In this document: piece by piece, positions 41,258 to 50,730 of the stretch | Position numbering within the stretch: position 1 is the stretch's first letter | How the letters are laid out: the number at the start of each line of letters is the position of its first letter | From: Azorinus chamasolen | Lineage: Eukaryota; Mollusca; Bivalvia; Cardiida; Solecurtidae | Length of the DNA stretch: 64,000 bases | Direction: 5' to 3' | NCBI GenBank assembly: GCA_963576725.1 | Contig: OY755237.1 | Location: 62,532,979 to 62,596,978, forward strand | Made by a program: the position numbers and the translations under genes | Notes under the pieces: model-generated | The model's input: only the letters and a program-made list of their open reading frames with translations | Databases searched by the model: none | Told to the model about the DNA's origin: nothing

Positions 41258-41552
41258 GTCTCCCTGGCCGAGTGGTTATGGTCTTCGACTGATACCCACT
41301 TGGCCCCTCGCTGCTGTGGCTCGAATCCGGGTCTGGGTATTTGTTGTTGTTTTTTCAAGTGAGGGAACCTTCCAGTTGGTTTGTGGTATGTTGATGGTCT
41401 TACCTGGGTGTTCTTATGTGCACGAAACAATGCAAGTTATTCCGTGCACGGAAGAACCTCTAGGATCCCCCAACCCGTCTGTAATTAACTGGACCTCGCG
41501 CGATATGATTGAAACGAGGCTTAAACCCCCGATACAAAACAATCATACTTAT
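41258..41552 (+). mobile_element. tRNA-derived SINE
   Basis: An RNA polymerase III A box (TGGCCGAGTGGTT, 41265-41277) and B box (GGCTCGAATCC, 41318-41328) are spaced as in a tRNA with a long variable arm, pointing to a Ser- or Leu-tRNA head. The T-rich linker and body (GAGGGAACCTTCCAG, GCACGAAACAATGCAAG, CGGAAGAACCTCTAGGATCC) follow. It ends near CGAGGCTTAAACCCC and AAAACAATC, a tail type known from bivalve SINEs. The open frames of 100 and 68 codons here are not genes. No clear target duplication seen. Confidence 0.85.
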
Positions 41553-41611
41553 GCATAAATCACTTATTAAAATTAGATTGTATTAATACAATGGTTCCTT
41601 TAAGAATTGAA

Positions 41612-41630
41612 CTCATATATATATATATTT
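41612..41630. repeat. (AT)n microsatellite
   Basis: Short run of AT dinucleotides. Confidence 0.9.
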
Positions 41631-41773
41631 AGTACATTTTACATGTCATATACATGTCACAAAACTTCTGTATGACTCTTAACTTTCTGTATTGCATTTA
41701 AACAGGGTAGATCGTGATCAAATGCCTTATATGGGGATAACACTGTTCAAACGTTTTGTATAAACACATGTAC

Positions 41774-42155
41774 AATAGAACCGAATAGAACATTATAAGT
41801 CTTAAAAAGCAGGTGGTTGCTTAATGCAAGGCAAAAGTAATGCAGAAAACTCCTATAGGACCTACGCTAAGCTACCACCTGTCTTACAGACTGATAATTA
41901 GACCTCATTTTGGTGGCCCTTGAACGCGTCCCCTCATATAAACGTGTTTTCACGTATCTGCAAACAGAATAGACCCAGATCAGACGTCTGATCTGGGTCT
42001 ACTCTGTGTGCTAATGGAATTTGATAGATCCGTATCTGTACTTTCTGAAATAGCAACAATGTTCCACTTTCCATGTTTCATTATGGATATATTGTCAATG
42101 GATATATTTTGTAATAAACGTAGAACATGGAAAGGGTTAAGACAGTTTCTACTGT
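41774..42155 (+). mobile_element. TA-F MITE interrupted by TTAA-A
   Basis: AGAACCGAATAGAACATTA, hairpin with short right arm, TGGTGGCCCTTGAA, insert, then AAGACAGTTTCTACTGTG. Confidence 0.8.
41920..42140 (+). mobile_element. TTAA-A MITE, second subfamily, nested in TA-F (221 bp)
   Basis: CGTCCCCTCATATAAACG to ACATGGAAAGGGTTAA. The palindrome lost its central GGCTCC..GGAGCC, leaving a perfect shorter stem AGACCCAGATCAGACGTCTG. Confidence 0.9.
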
Positions 42156-42227
42156 GCATGTACATCATTATAATCCGTCTCTTGCTTTGTTTCTTCAATT
42201 TCAATACTGTTTTCTTTAACAATTTCT

Positions 42228-42414
42228 TTACGGGAAACGAGAAACTAATAGTCTTTGCAAACAATGTAGAGCAATGTGAGAGGGCTCCTACAGGAACCCT
42301 CTCACCAGGGTCTGCACTGTTTTTATGTTACACGTTTCTATACCCCCCTGAATATTCAAGATAAACTTGACCTATTTGGATTTTTGAATAGCCCATTTGT
42401 ATATTCAGGGTTGA
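42228..42414 (+). mobile_element. TTAA-G MITE, ends worn
   Basis: CTTTACGGGAAACGAGAAAC, hairpin AACAATGTAGAGCAATGTGA with CTCCTACAGGAACC centre, tail CATTTGTATATTCAGGGTTG. Confidence 0.78.
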
Positions 42415-42596
42415 AACAGTATTGACAGACTATATAGCGCATCTGATCTTGGTCCAGGCTATTGGAAAACGTCAAATGTTTAATAATGAATGGCCGTTTA
42501 AGGCAGGTTCTATTGTATGGAGGAAAATTTGCGTAGCAGACTAAAGTTGTCTAGTAATTAACCTATGCCCTGTTGTTAAAAAAAAAAGTCGTCTGC

Positions 42597-42826
42597 TTAA
42601 CCCTTTTACCACCAATATCGGAAAAATGCACCACGACAAATAGTGCAGTCCCAGATCAAGGCGGCGTCTGAACAGGGACTTCACATTTTGTCTTAAACTC
42701 TGTTTCTATATCTGTGCTTTATTCCTTTGAAATTTGCATTTATTTATCTCATTTCCTTATTTTACCGAATAATTTAACGAAATTGGATTGCAGACGATAA
42801 TTAGAAATTTGGCGCCGAATGAGTTA
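42597..42826 (+). mobile_element. TTAA-I MITE (230 bp)
   Basis: TTAACCCTTTTACCACC to GGCGCCGAATGAGTTAA. Left arm lost CAGACGCCGCC, so the hairpin is unequal. Confidence 0.92.
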
Positions 42827-42861
42827 AATATGGATCTGTTACAATTTGACTATTTCCGATG

Positions 42862-43036
42862 TTAGAGCCGTCTGATAAGGGTCTGCTCTGTTTGCATATG
42901 CTATAATATAGATATGATCCTGTAGTATCGTCCATGGACGAAAATTCCTGTGTTCATGAGCCAATATAAAAATAAATCTAATTAATATTAACGATGTCAT
43001 TATTTCTTACATGAGTATTCATGGAGAAACGGGTTA
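42862..43036 (+). mobile_element. TTAA-A MITE, left arm missing
   Basis: Starts in the right arm (AGCCGTCTGATAAGGGTC) and ends ATGGAGAAACGGGTTAA. Confidence 0.8.
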
Positions 43037-43066
43037 AATCAAAGCAATATGGTTGTTTATTGACTG

Positions 43067-43316
43067 TTAACCCTTCGCTTGCTTTTCACGTCAATATACC
43101 TACCTGTAAATAGTGAAGACCCAGGTGAGACAGCACCTGTAGGAGCTGTCTCATCAGGGTCTGCACTATTTACAAATTGATTGTGCAACCAGCGCACCCT
43201 GCAGCAGTCATTGCACAGCGAAATAGTTGTACACAGTGAAGATATATGTAATTATACAACAGGGTATGGGTAAAGAAGGAGAAACGTATTTCAAAATTCA
43301 GCAAGAGAAGGGTTAA
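43067..43316 (+). mobile_element. TTAA-C MITE, full length (250 bp)
   Basis: TTAACCCTTCGCTTGC to GAGAAGGGTTAA. In this copy the first ATG of the shared short frame is lost (CAGGTGAGACAG), further evidence that the frame is not coding. Confidence 0.94.
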
Positions 43317-43372
43317 AAGCGGACACGTGTAAAGCGTTTACACTTTACTTGGCAATCCAACCTTTAACCTGA

Positions 43373-43592
43373 CACCCCTGCGTTTTTAAGTATTTGCAAA
43401 CAGAGAATATCCAGATCAGATAGCTTCTATGGTAGCTGTATGGTCAGGGTCTGCACTGTTTACTAATGTGCTAGTTCTCTACTATTTACTGTAGCAATAA
43501 AATGCTTATTTTATGATTTTAATCCAACTTATATGATTATTATTCACAATTGGTCGATATCGGTATGAATATTCACCGAGTAAAAGGATTAA
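43373..43592 (+). mobile_element. TTAA-A MITE, diverged (220 bp)
   Basis: TTAACCTGACACCCC to ACCGAGTAAAAGGATTAA. Several unpaired hairpin changes. Last MITE before the gene. Confidence 0.82.
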
Positions 43593-44444
43593 GACATATT
43601 CGCGTTGATCTTTGTAATATTTGTTAAAGAAAGGCTGATTCTGGGTTACCTCTCAGTCCAGATTTATGTGTCAATATCTGTTAGCATTTTTGCGTCAACA
43701 TTTCACCGCCCGCCATTTATCAGCGGAGGCATACACGTTTAACACAGCACTGCTAACACCGGTGGGAATTATTTGATCAGCAATGGGTAAAACGGTGTGA
43801 ACTAAATCTATCTATCGATTATTGGCAGAAAACAATGCTATTCATAAGTTATGCCGTTGACAGATATTTAATAGCTGATAATAGGGTAGAATATTAATTT
43901 ATTCAACTCGGCTAACCGGTCAGCGCGTCAGGTAACGTGTCACATATTCAGTCCCAACAAAACCTACTTGACTTTTCACATGGATTATTTCATTATTGTA
44001 CTTGCTTTCTATTTAAAAGCGCCATTGAAGGGAATGATTGACAGAACCCATGTCGGCGTTAAATTGAATTAAATGGACTTACATAGAGAAGAAGAGAGGA
44101 CACAACAAGTGTATTGTCATTTTCAAATGATAAGTCGTAGCCCAAGTTCTAATTCATTGAGATATATATTAAGTTTAAAGAACGACAAAAATGAATTGTG
44201 AATAATGGATTTAAGACGGTCGAGAAAGAGATCGACAGAATTTACAATGGTTGGAGGCTTTAAAGACTATGACAGGGTGATTTAACGCGGGGATAAGCCA
44301 CTGTCAACAGAAGATTCTTTTGAACCGACAAACAATTCAAATAATGTAGTGTATTTTGGTACGTTCACATTGAATACCTCCAAGGATATTATGACAGTAT
44401 AATGCTGTTTTGAATATGGATAAAAACCAGGGGACTGTCTAACC
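43593..44444. other. MITE-free region upstream of the gene
   Basis: No repeat seen. A TATA-like TATTTAAAAG lies at 44010-44019, about 430 bp before the start codon; I cannot show that it is used. The frame of the downstream gene is closed by a TAA at 44421-44423. Confidence 0.5.
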
Positions 44445-46205
44445 ATGAAACTTAATACTAGAGCGCCTTTACATACAAGGTCGTCACTACATCGACCGAA
44501 AGTTTCGTTCAATGTGGATGACGATATGTCATCGAGCAAGGACTCGGATTCGAGCCCTCCTCTGCCTATTGTGGAATTAAAACCTTTCGTACAAAAAGTA
44601 TGGAGACGTGAAAAGAGCTTACCAAGTTTTTATAATAAAGTTGATAACACCTACAGCAATGGTCGATCTTCAAGTCGAAGTAAGGAATCAGAGCCTGAAG
44701 TTGAGGTCAAGACAGAGGATCTTTCTCCTCCACCTCCGCGAACATCGAACTCGCTACCATCATCACTCTCGTCACAACGATTGTTTCAATTTCAAATGGC
44801 AAGCCCACTTGGAGATTCTAGATCGCAGAAAGACTATCCCGTTTTTGGCTTACAACAGGAGCCTGGAGTTCGCCCGAAATCAAGAATTCATCCAGCAGCT
44901 GATTCAAAAACGGAACGACACCCTGAGCATGCTGTTAGTTTGATACCCGGTTTTATAACTCGCGAGGACAGGGAGAAAACAACACTAATTGATATATCAG
45001 AAGGTGACTTTACCAACCGATCGTATAGTTGTAGTCCCAAGAGCGTCCGACAAGAGGATACAAAAAAGTTTGAGGATATGAAAGTGACAGGAGAGAATGT
45101 TACTCGCGTTTTGCCTCCAAAAGGTTATGCATGTTCTAATCCATGGCGTGCAAACGGCAGTTATCAGGGGATCCGTCATGGCAGTCCCGCCAGTATGATG
45201 TATTTCCATCGCACGACGTACGCGAAACCTAAGAAAAGAGGCGACGCGCAAGTGTATGACAATCTGGATCGGAAAGGAGTCCTACCGTCCCTTACAGTGC
45301 AGGCAAAGAGTCTTAAAAAGCGAATTTCTAAACACTATGATGAAAATCTAAGCGAAGACTACCGGGACTATAGAGATGCGTACGATGTAAATGGAAGGCA
45401 CAGTATAGGTGGTATTGAAAACTCCCTCAAAGTTCTCAGTGAGCAGGGCTCGCCAACAAAGATAGAGAGAATGCTTACTTTTCAACTGGAACTTAACCTG
45501 AACCGGTTCCGAACGTTTAAAGACTATTCCCCACTGGAGACTAGTCCGTCTGAACTAGCAAAGTATTATTCCACCCCTGCGTTTAATCTAACGCAAGGGG
45601 AGGTTGATATACGCAAAGGGTTGCAGTCAAACACATCGAAAACTAGGAGAGCAAATTTACGAAATATTAATCCCCTATCTAAAGAAGCGCTTATGTCTTT
45701 AACAACTTCAACAGATTTTCTCAAGCTACAGCACAGAAAGACTCAGCTGTTTGACCAGTTGAGAGCGTTAGAAAACAGAATGCCAGAGTACGGCGTGTTT
45801 GAAAGGAACGACTCTAGGGGGATGTCTAACGACAAGGAAAAGATATACATGACTCCATCAGAAGACGAGTTAGTTGTTCCCAATGACACACCAAGATCTT
45901 ATCTGGACTCACGTATAAGTTTCAAACCAACTGAAGTTGCCATAGAGGAACAGACGAAGGAGACACAAACCTCCCCAGAAAACGTGAGTGAGGAGGAAGC
46001 ACCGAATAAGAAGAAAACAGAACATCCTAATGGCAACAATATAATGGCAAGTACGCCAAGGAAGGGCAAGATGGCACAAAGACTAGAAATTAGTAAAGAG
46101 AATATAGAACCCAAACTTCCAATCGCGAATGGTGTTGGATACGATACAGACGGAAAGACGTTTATTACATCGGACACCAGGGCACATATAACTGTCACCG
46201 GATAA
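44445..46205 (+). CDS. Uncharacterised, largely disordered protein (586 aa)
   Basis: I do not recognise the family. The frame is long, uninterrupted and free of repeats. The ATG has a favourable A at -3 and an in-frame stop 24 bases upstream, so the start is well supported. No signal peptide or membrane segment is visible. The protein is hydrophilic and rich in Ser, Pro, Lys and Glu: an acidic Ser/Pro stretch (about 28-41), a segment with VWRREKSLPSFY (52-63), a Pro run (SPPPP, 94-98), a Tyr/Asp-rich stretch (HYDENLSEDYRDYRDAY, 297-313), a probable helix (about 423-446, LKLQHRKTQLFDQLRALENR) and a Lys/Glu-rich tail. KETQT (505-509) matches the dynein light chain LC8-binding pattern, KEN (551-553) the APC/C degron, and SLIP (165-168) the SxIP pattern. 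All three are short and unproven. A scaffold or cytoskeletal regulator is possible. Further exons could exist. Confidence 0.85.
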   Translation: MKLNTRAPLHTRSSLHRPKVSFNVDDDMSSSKDSDSSPPLPIVELKPFVQKVWRREKSLPSFYNKVDNTYSNGRSSSRSKESEPEVEVKTEDLSPPPPRTSNSLPSSLSSQRLFQFQMASPLGDSRSQKDYPVFGLQQEPGVRPKSRIHPAADSKTERHPEHAVSLIPGFITREDREKTTLIDISEGDFTNRSYSCSPKSVRQEDTKKFEDMKVTGENVTRVLPPKGYACSNPWRANGSYQGIRHGSPASMMYFHRTTYAKPKKRGDAQVYDNLDRKGVLPSLTVQAKSLKKRISKHYDENLSEDYRDYRDAYDVNGRHSIGGIENSLKVLSEQGSPTKIERMLTFQLELNLNRFRTFKDYSPLETSPSELAKYYSTPAFNLTQGEVDIRKGLQSNTSKTRRANLRNINPLSKEALMSLTTSTDFLKLQHRKTQLFDQLRALENRMPEYGVFERNDSRGMSNDKEKIYMTPSEDELVVPNDTPRSYLDSRISFKPTEVAIEEQTKETQTSPENVSEEEAPNKKKTEHPNGNNIMASTPRKGKMAQRLEISKENIEPKLPIANGVGYDTDGKTFITSDTRAHITVTG

Positions 46206-46620
46206 ATAATTTTGGATTAACTTAATACTTGGTCAATCACGTTTCTTCACCTTAAAAGGTAATTGTTTATAAAGTGTGACACGTGTCTTTCAATATGTAT
46301 TCAGTGCTAATATTGTAGTTCTAGATTCCCCAGCATCACAGAGAGTGTTAAAACACCTAGCATGTTCCTAGAGAGTGTAACAACCGAATAATAAAAATGT
46401 GTAAAATAGAGAGTGTTAAACACCGATGTGTAAAAACTCCCTTTGCATATTATGCGACCAGAGAGTGTCAAACACCTATTCTTTTACTAGAGAGTGTAAA
46501 CACCTATAGATCAAAAGTTTAGTTCTGTCACCAGGGAGTGTGAAACATGTATTCTGCACAAGGGAGTGTTAAGCATATATTCTGTGATGGCTGTATTTCA
46601 TATAAAATGGAACAGTTAAG
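46206..46620 (+). repeat. Gene 3' flank with seven GAGTGT-type repeats
   Basis: The motif G(A/G)GAGTGT, usually followed by N-AAACACCTAT, starts at 46341, 46371, 46409, 46461, 46490, 46534 and 46562, at irregular 28-52-base spacing. GTGTT/AACAC makes each unit a near-palindrome. A polyadenylation signal AATAAA at 46390-46395 lies between units, so the motif may sit in or just past the 3' UTR. Confidence 0.8.
46390..46395 (+). promoter_or_regulatory. Possible polyadenylation signal
   Basis: AATAAA 185 bases after the stop codon of the gene; the first such hexamer I see downstream. Confidence 0.45.
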
Positions 46621-46704
46621 TTTTTATATATTACTGACCGATTCTGCTACGCAATGTCATATATATGTATGTGCGGCCTTTTGAATGCACGAAACGATTG
46701 CACT

Positions 46705-46782
46705 CGCATTTTAAAGCAGTACAGACCCAAATCAGAGGGTTCTAGAGCAGCCCTTTGCTTATGGTCTGCACTGTTTGTCATT
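46705..46782. mobile_element. G-type palindrome, worn
   Basis: AGCAGTACAGACCCAAATCA and TATGGTCTGCACTGTTTGTC. First MITE remnant downstream of the gene. Confidence 0.6.
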
Positions 46783-46817
46783 CACTGCACGCCTTTCCCA
46801 GTGAATGGTGTTCATAG

Positions 46818-47063
46818 TTAACTCTTTCGGCGCCTAATTTCTATTTGTCGTCTGCAATCTAAGTTTGTTAAATCATTCTGTAAAATAAGGAAATGAGATA
46901 AATAAATGCAAATTTTAAAGGAATAAAACACATATATATAAATAGAGATTGGGACAAAAAGTGAAGTTCCTGATCAGACACCGCCTTGAAAAGGCGGCCT
47001 CTGATCTGGGACTGCACTATTTGTCGTGGTGCATTTTGGCGACATTGGTGGTGAAAGGGTTAA
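46818..47063 (-). mobile_element. TTAA-I MITE (246 bp)
   Basis: TTAACTCTTTCGGCGCC to GGTGGTGAAAGGGTTAA. Hairpin around CCGCCTTGAAAAGGCGG with a few mismatches. Confidence 0.92.
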
Positions 47064-47269
47064 GTACTATTGACTCATTCCGAATCGACTATTCAGCAAT
47101 CAAAGGGTTAACAGATAATAGATAATATACAGCCCTGTGGTCAAACGAGCTCATGAACAGACAACTATGCTATTTCTGAGTAAGTTTCTGAATACGTAAG
47201 TTTCCATTTGTAAACCGTTAAGTTACCATCATTCAAATGAGCTATAATCCCATGTTCCTTACGTTCGTT

Positions 47270-47449
47270 CAGTAGAACCTGTCTTAAGTGACTTTCAAAA
47301 CGAGACCTAATTATGGGTCTGTAAGACAGGTGGTAGCTCATAGCTATAGGAGCTTTCTGCATTATTTTACCCTGTATTAAGCAACCACCTGTTTTTCAAT
47401 ATTCCCCTTTCCAATTAATATAAGGTCGCTTAAGACAGGCTCTACAGTA
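47270..47449 (+). mobile_element. TA-F MITE, left hairpin arm missing (180 bp)
   Basis: CAGTAGAACCTGTCTTAAG to GACAGGCTCTACAGTA. Left arm deleted after GGTGGTAGCTCATAG. Confidence 0.85.
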
Positions 47450-47576
47450 TTTATAGAATTTGACACACGTTGTAGCCATTGACCAACTATATTATATAGA
47501 AAGTCAGGGAACAACCCATTCTCCCTGACGATTACCATATTGTAACCATTATCCTGCTAAGCTCGACTTGAATATG

Positions 47577-47735
47577 CAGTGAAACCCCTCTAAATCGGAC
47601 GTTCAAACAAGTGTCTTTCGTTAAGACGTGTGTCAGCTCAATGCATAGTGAAGTTTAAAATTCTTTCTGTATGACTGTAACCCTGCCTTAAGTTGATACC
47701 AGCCTGAACAATATTCTTTAATCAAATTACGGTAT
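47577..47735 (+). mobile_element. TA-E MITE, worn
   Basis: GCAGTGAAACCCCTCTAAAT and broken arms; right tip absent. Confidence 0.65.
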
Positions 47736-47841
47736 AGGTTTTGTTTATTGTATATGTAATGTTCAAAAGCATTGCTCTATTAGGATTCCAGTTGTTTGAT
47801 ATTTGGCAGGTAGTTTCTCAAAAGCTTGGACGAATTGGGAG

Positions 47842-48055
47842 TACAGTAAAACCTCTCTATAACGGCCAATAAATTACATCAATTATTTTGTGTTAAAGGC
47901 AGGTGGCTGCTTAAAGCAAGGTGAAAATGAAACAGAACGCTCCTATAGGAGCGTTTTGTTTCACTTTCACCTTGCTTTAAGCAGCCGCCTGTCCTAAATA
48001 CCAACTAATTACATGTAACACAATATAATGGCCGTTATAAAGAGGTTTTACTTTA
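47842..48055 (+). mobile_element. TA-D MITE with co-varied arms (about 214 bp)
   Basis: TACAGTAAAACCTCTC to AAGAGGTTTTACTTTA. Where other D copies read GTAAAAC/GTTTTAC, this one has TGAAAC/GTTTCA in both arms. Confidence 0.92.
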
Positions 48056-48304
48056 AATGAAAGTTGCCCATGAGACATCATTTTTACAGCATAATACTGG
48101 TTAAAGATTTGACAAGAGCACTAATAGGTTCGTATATTGGTTTCGGTGTATCAAAATATTTATCTTGATTAATGTGGTTGCTAATACTATCAACACGATG
48201 TTTAGTGTGCCCTTGTTCATGTAAGTTCAATATTGGATCGTTGTAAATTCTTAACAAACTACCAGTGTGCTGTTAGAAAATATACTGTCCGTGTGTAGCA
48301 TTAT
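48056..48304. other. Spacer
   Basis: No repeat or gene recognised. Confidence 0.45.
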
Positions 48305-48553
48305 TTAACCCTTTGTTTCATGAATATTGATGAAAGAAGTGATGACATCACGAATATCAATCATATTTATTTCTATAATGGTGTATTAACACATTAAAGT
48401 TTTGCCAAAGCAGAAACTGTGCATCCAGATCTATATTACTCTACAAGCAAACAAAGCAGACCCTGATCAGAAGGCTCCTATAGGAGCCGTCTGATATTGG
48501 TCTACTTTGTTTGCAAATGTGTAGAAAGACGAATTTATGGAGAAAAGGATTAA
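48305..48553 (-). mobile_element. TTAA-A MITE with co-varied arms (249 bp)
   Basis: TTAACCCTTTGTTTCATG to GAGAAAAGGATTAA. The palindrome 48447-48514 has CAAACAAAG on the left and CTTTGTTTG on the right, where the family has CAAACAGAG/CTCTGTTTG. Confidence 0.93.
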
Positions 48554-48688
48554 ACGGTGTCATATTGTCTGTTTTATCGGGAATTTAATTGATTTATTTT
48601 CACATTTAGTCAAGCTTTTAATTATCTAATGTTAATATTTCAGAATATATAACTAGATACTGCACTAGAAAAAACACCATACATTTAA

Positions 48689-48945
48689 TGACCCTTTACC
48701 TTACGTATTAATTATAGTAGGCTACACTCCGCCCTATCAATATCAATTAACCAATTCTTCTTTTATTGTTATAGAAACAAGTGAATGCATTGCTGTGGCA
48801 ACTAGTGCAGAATTATATCTTAAATATTCTATTAGTAAGCAGACCAGACCCTGATCAAACGGCTCCTACAAGAGTGGTCTGATCTGGGTGTATTCTGTTT
48901 GCAAAATACGCCAAAATGCGTCAAAATGCGTCTCTAGCAGGTAAA
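48689..48945 (-). mobile_element. TTAA-A MITE, diverged
   Basis: GACCCTTTACCTTACGTATT, palindrome about 48834-48903, tail AGCAGGTAAAGAG. Confidence 0.78.
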
Positions 48946-48981
48946 GAGACCAAACGTTGGTTGTTTCACCTATACAGCACT

Positions 48982-49075
48982 ACCGTAGAACCGTGTCTTA
49001 AGCAGCCTTTTTTATTGAACATAGGAGTCTTAAAGGCATTTGATTGCTTAATAAAGGTCAGAGTGATACAAAAAA
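48982..49075 (+). mobile_element. TA-F MITE, left part
   Basis: CCGTAGAACCGTGTCTTAAG and GAACATAGGAGTCTTAAAGG. Confidence 0.65.
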
Positions 49076-49223
49076 ATCCTATTGTGTTTTATTTTGTACT
49101 CTGTTTTGAATTCGCTAAAGCGTTTGAGTAGTTATTTAGCGAGTTTCAAACATCTCTGACGAGACTCATTTGGGTTTAAGTTGTTTGTAAACTGATTTTA
49201 AGTCGAGTCCAGTAGGATAATGC

Positions 49224-49721
49224 TTAACCCATTCCCTCAATGGATATTTCTGATTCATTCTCTCATAGGTTATTTTTAGGCACATTCTTCCTTAGGCTAT
49301 CTTATATATACTGAAAAAGAGCATTTACTAGAAAAAAAAGATTTGTTTTAGACTTGTGTAGTTTTGAAACCATTATGATGTATTAAGCGTTTGCACATAT
49401 GGAGCAAATGCTCTGGTTATCACAGTGGTTTTAAAACGTGACTTTAACTCATTCTTTCCTAGGCTGTTTTTAGACCCAACCTTTTTGAATTAATCTACCG
49501 AAAAGGAGCATTGACTAGAGAAAAGGAATTTTTTTAGAATTTTGTAATTTGAAACCATTATGATAAATAGAGCATTTGCTCCTATAGGAACACATGCTCT
49601 ATTTATCACAATGGTTTCACAATGTGAATTTTATAGGGGCGCAAAAATGCGTCACTAGGGGGTAATGTGTTAATTAATTAACAGAGGCGTCAAAGACGTC
49701 AATATGAGGGAATGGATTTAA
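49224..49721 (+). mobile_element. TTAA-B MITE containing a second TTAA-B
   Basis: Outer ends TTAACCCATTCCCTCAATGG and GAGGGAATGGATTTAAG. Its hairpin (about 49365-49432) is worn. It is interrupted at GTGACTTTAA. Confidence 0.88.
49444..49673 (+). mobile_element. TTAA-B MITE, inner (230 bp)
   Basis: TTAACTCATTCTTTCCTA to GGGGGTAATGTGTTAA, followed by two more TTAA. The outer sequence resumes with ACAGAGGCGTC, so the target was the ACTTTTACAGAGG region of the outer B. Confidence 0.92.
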
Positions 49722-49800
49722 GCATTGTACACATGTTTAGTCCTTGCCAGTGGCATGGACTTGAAAGTAGATTAATGCGACGTATAGCCAGCCATACCAT

Positions 49801-50051
49801 TTAACCCTTTACTCCATGAATATTCATGTATGACATAATGCCATCGTGAACATTAATAAATTTATTTTTTTGCAATCACACAGCGGTCACAGGAATAGTT
49901 CGCCATGGCAGAAACTGCAGAACCATATCTATATTATTTCATAAGCAAACAGAGGAGACCCTGATCAGACGGCTCCTGTAGGAGCCGTCTGATCTTGGTC
50001 TACTCTGTTTGCAAAGGCGTAGAAAGGCTTGTTCATAGGTTAAAGTGTTAA
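49801..50051 (-). mobile_element. TTAA-A MITE, full length (251 bp)
   Basis: TTAACCCTTTACTCCATGAA to TAGGTTAAAGTGTTAA. Clean palindrome 49947-50012 around CTCCTGTAGGAG. Confidence 0.93.
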
Positions 50052-50327
50052 ACACAATTGCGTGTAATGTTACCTCAACTGATCACTCTTGTTTGTTCAA
50101 TTACATGAATTATTCACATGAATTCAGGTATAATCCCAATCTACACGGGTAGGTTCATTTGTTGTTTTTGTTTCTAAACTCATATCGTCTTCGTGGGAAT
50201 TTAGCTGTATTGTATCTTCGGACAGGCATGTCACTGCATTTAACAAACCATGTCTCAACAATGTTGCTCAACAATACTATTGAACATGTTTGATACATTC
50301 GCATACAAACTGTGATCCAATCAAACA

Positions 50328-50349
50328 TTCGTAAAACTAGTTTTACGAA
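50328..50349. repeat. Perfect 22-bp palindrome
   Basis: TTCGTAAAACT and AGTTTTACGAA meet with no loop at ACTAGT. Not part of any MITE family seen here. Confidence 0.95.
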
Positions 50350-50379
50350 CCTTCGCTCTTAAATGGTTTTTTGAGGTTA

Positions 50380-50492
50380 CAGTAAACCCCCTCTAAACCG
50401 GAATTCTAGTAGAGAAGAATTTAGATACCTTTATCTACTCTGTTTACAAAAGGCGAAAATGCGCATAAATTTATGGAGCAAAGAGTTAAAAA
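50380..50492 (+). mobile_element. TA-E left end fused to TTAA-A right end
   Basis: CAGTAAACCCCCTCTAAACC to GAATTTAGATACC, then CTACTCTGTTTACAAAAGGC to GAGCAAAGAGTTAA. Confidence 0.7.
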
Positions 50493-50494
50493 TT

Positions 50495-50730
50495 TAGCAA
50501 AGGACAACTTTGTGATTAGATCAAGATGAGACGCAAAGGAAAGTTGTGTATCATCTGGATTCAAACAAGTTGACTCCCGGGTTGTACGCTTGAAAAACAA
50601 TGATACCACTGTCCATTTTGCTGAATGCAGGTCAAACGTAATGCAGAAAGCTCCTATAAGAACTTTCTGCATTACTTTTGCCCTTCATTAAACATTCATT
50701 GTCCATTTTGACATACGAAGCATGTTCTAC
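50495..50730. mobile_element. TTAA-H hairpin followed by TA-F hairpin
   Basis: Worn H arms at 50505-50575, then a good F hairpin (GCAGGTCAAACGTAATGC... around CTCCTATAAGAAC) at 50625-50695 with no F ends. Confidence 0.65.

Noticed and set aside
41256..41558. 100-codon frame and possible tRNA gene
   Set aside because: The A and B boxes are present, but the sequence cannot fold as a complete tRNA and continues into a SINE body and tail. The frame is a SINE translation.
42008..42364. 118-codon frame with a hydrophobic stretch
   Set aside because: It spans the shoulder of a TTAA-A MITE, the end of a TA-F and a TTAA-G element.
44608..44943. Second plus-strand frame inside the gene (111 codons), and minus-strand frames at 44282, 44997 and 45899
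   Set aside because: Shadows of the 586-codon frame; composition and lack of independent signals give no support.
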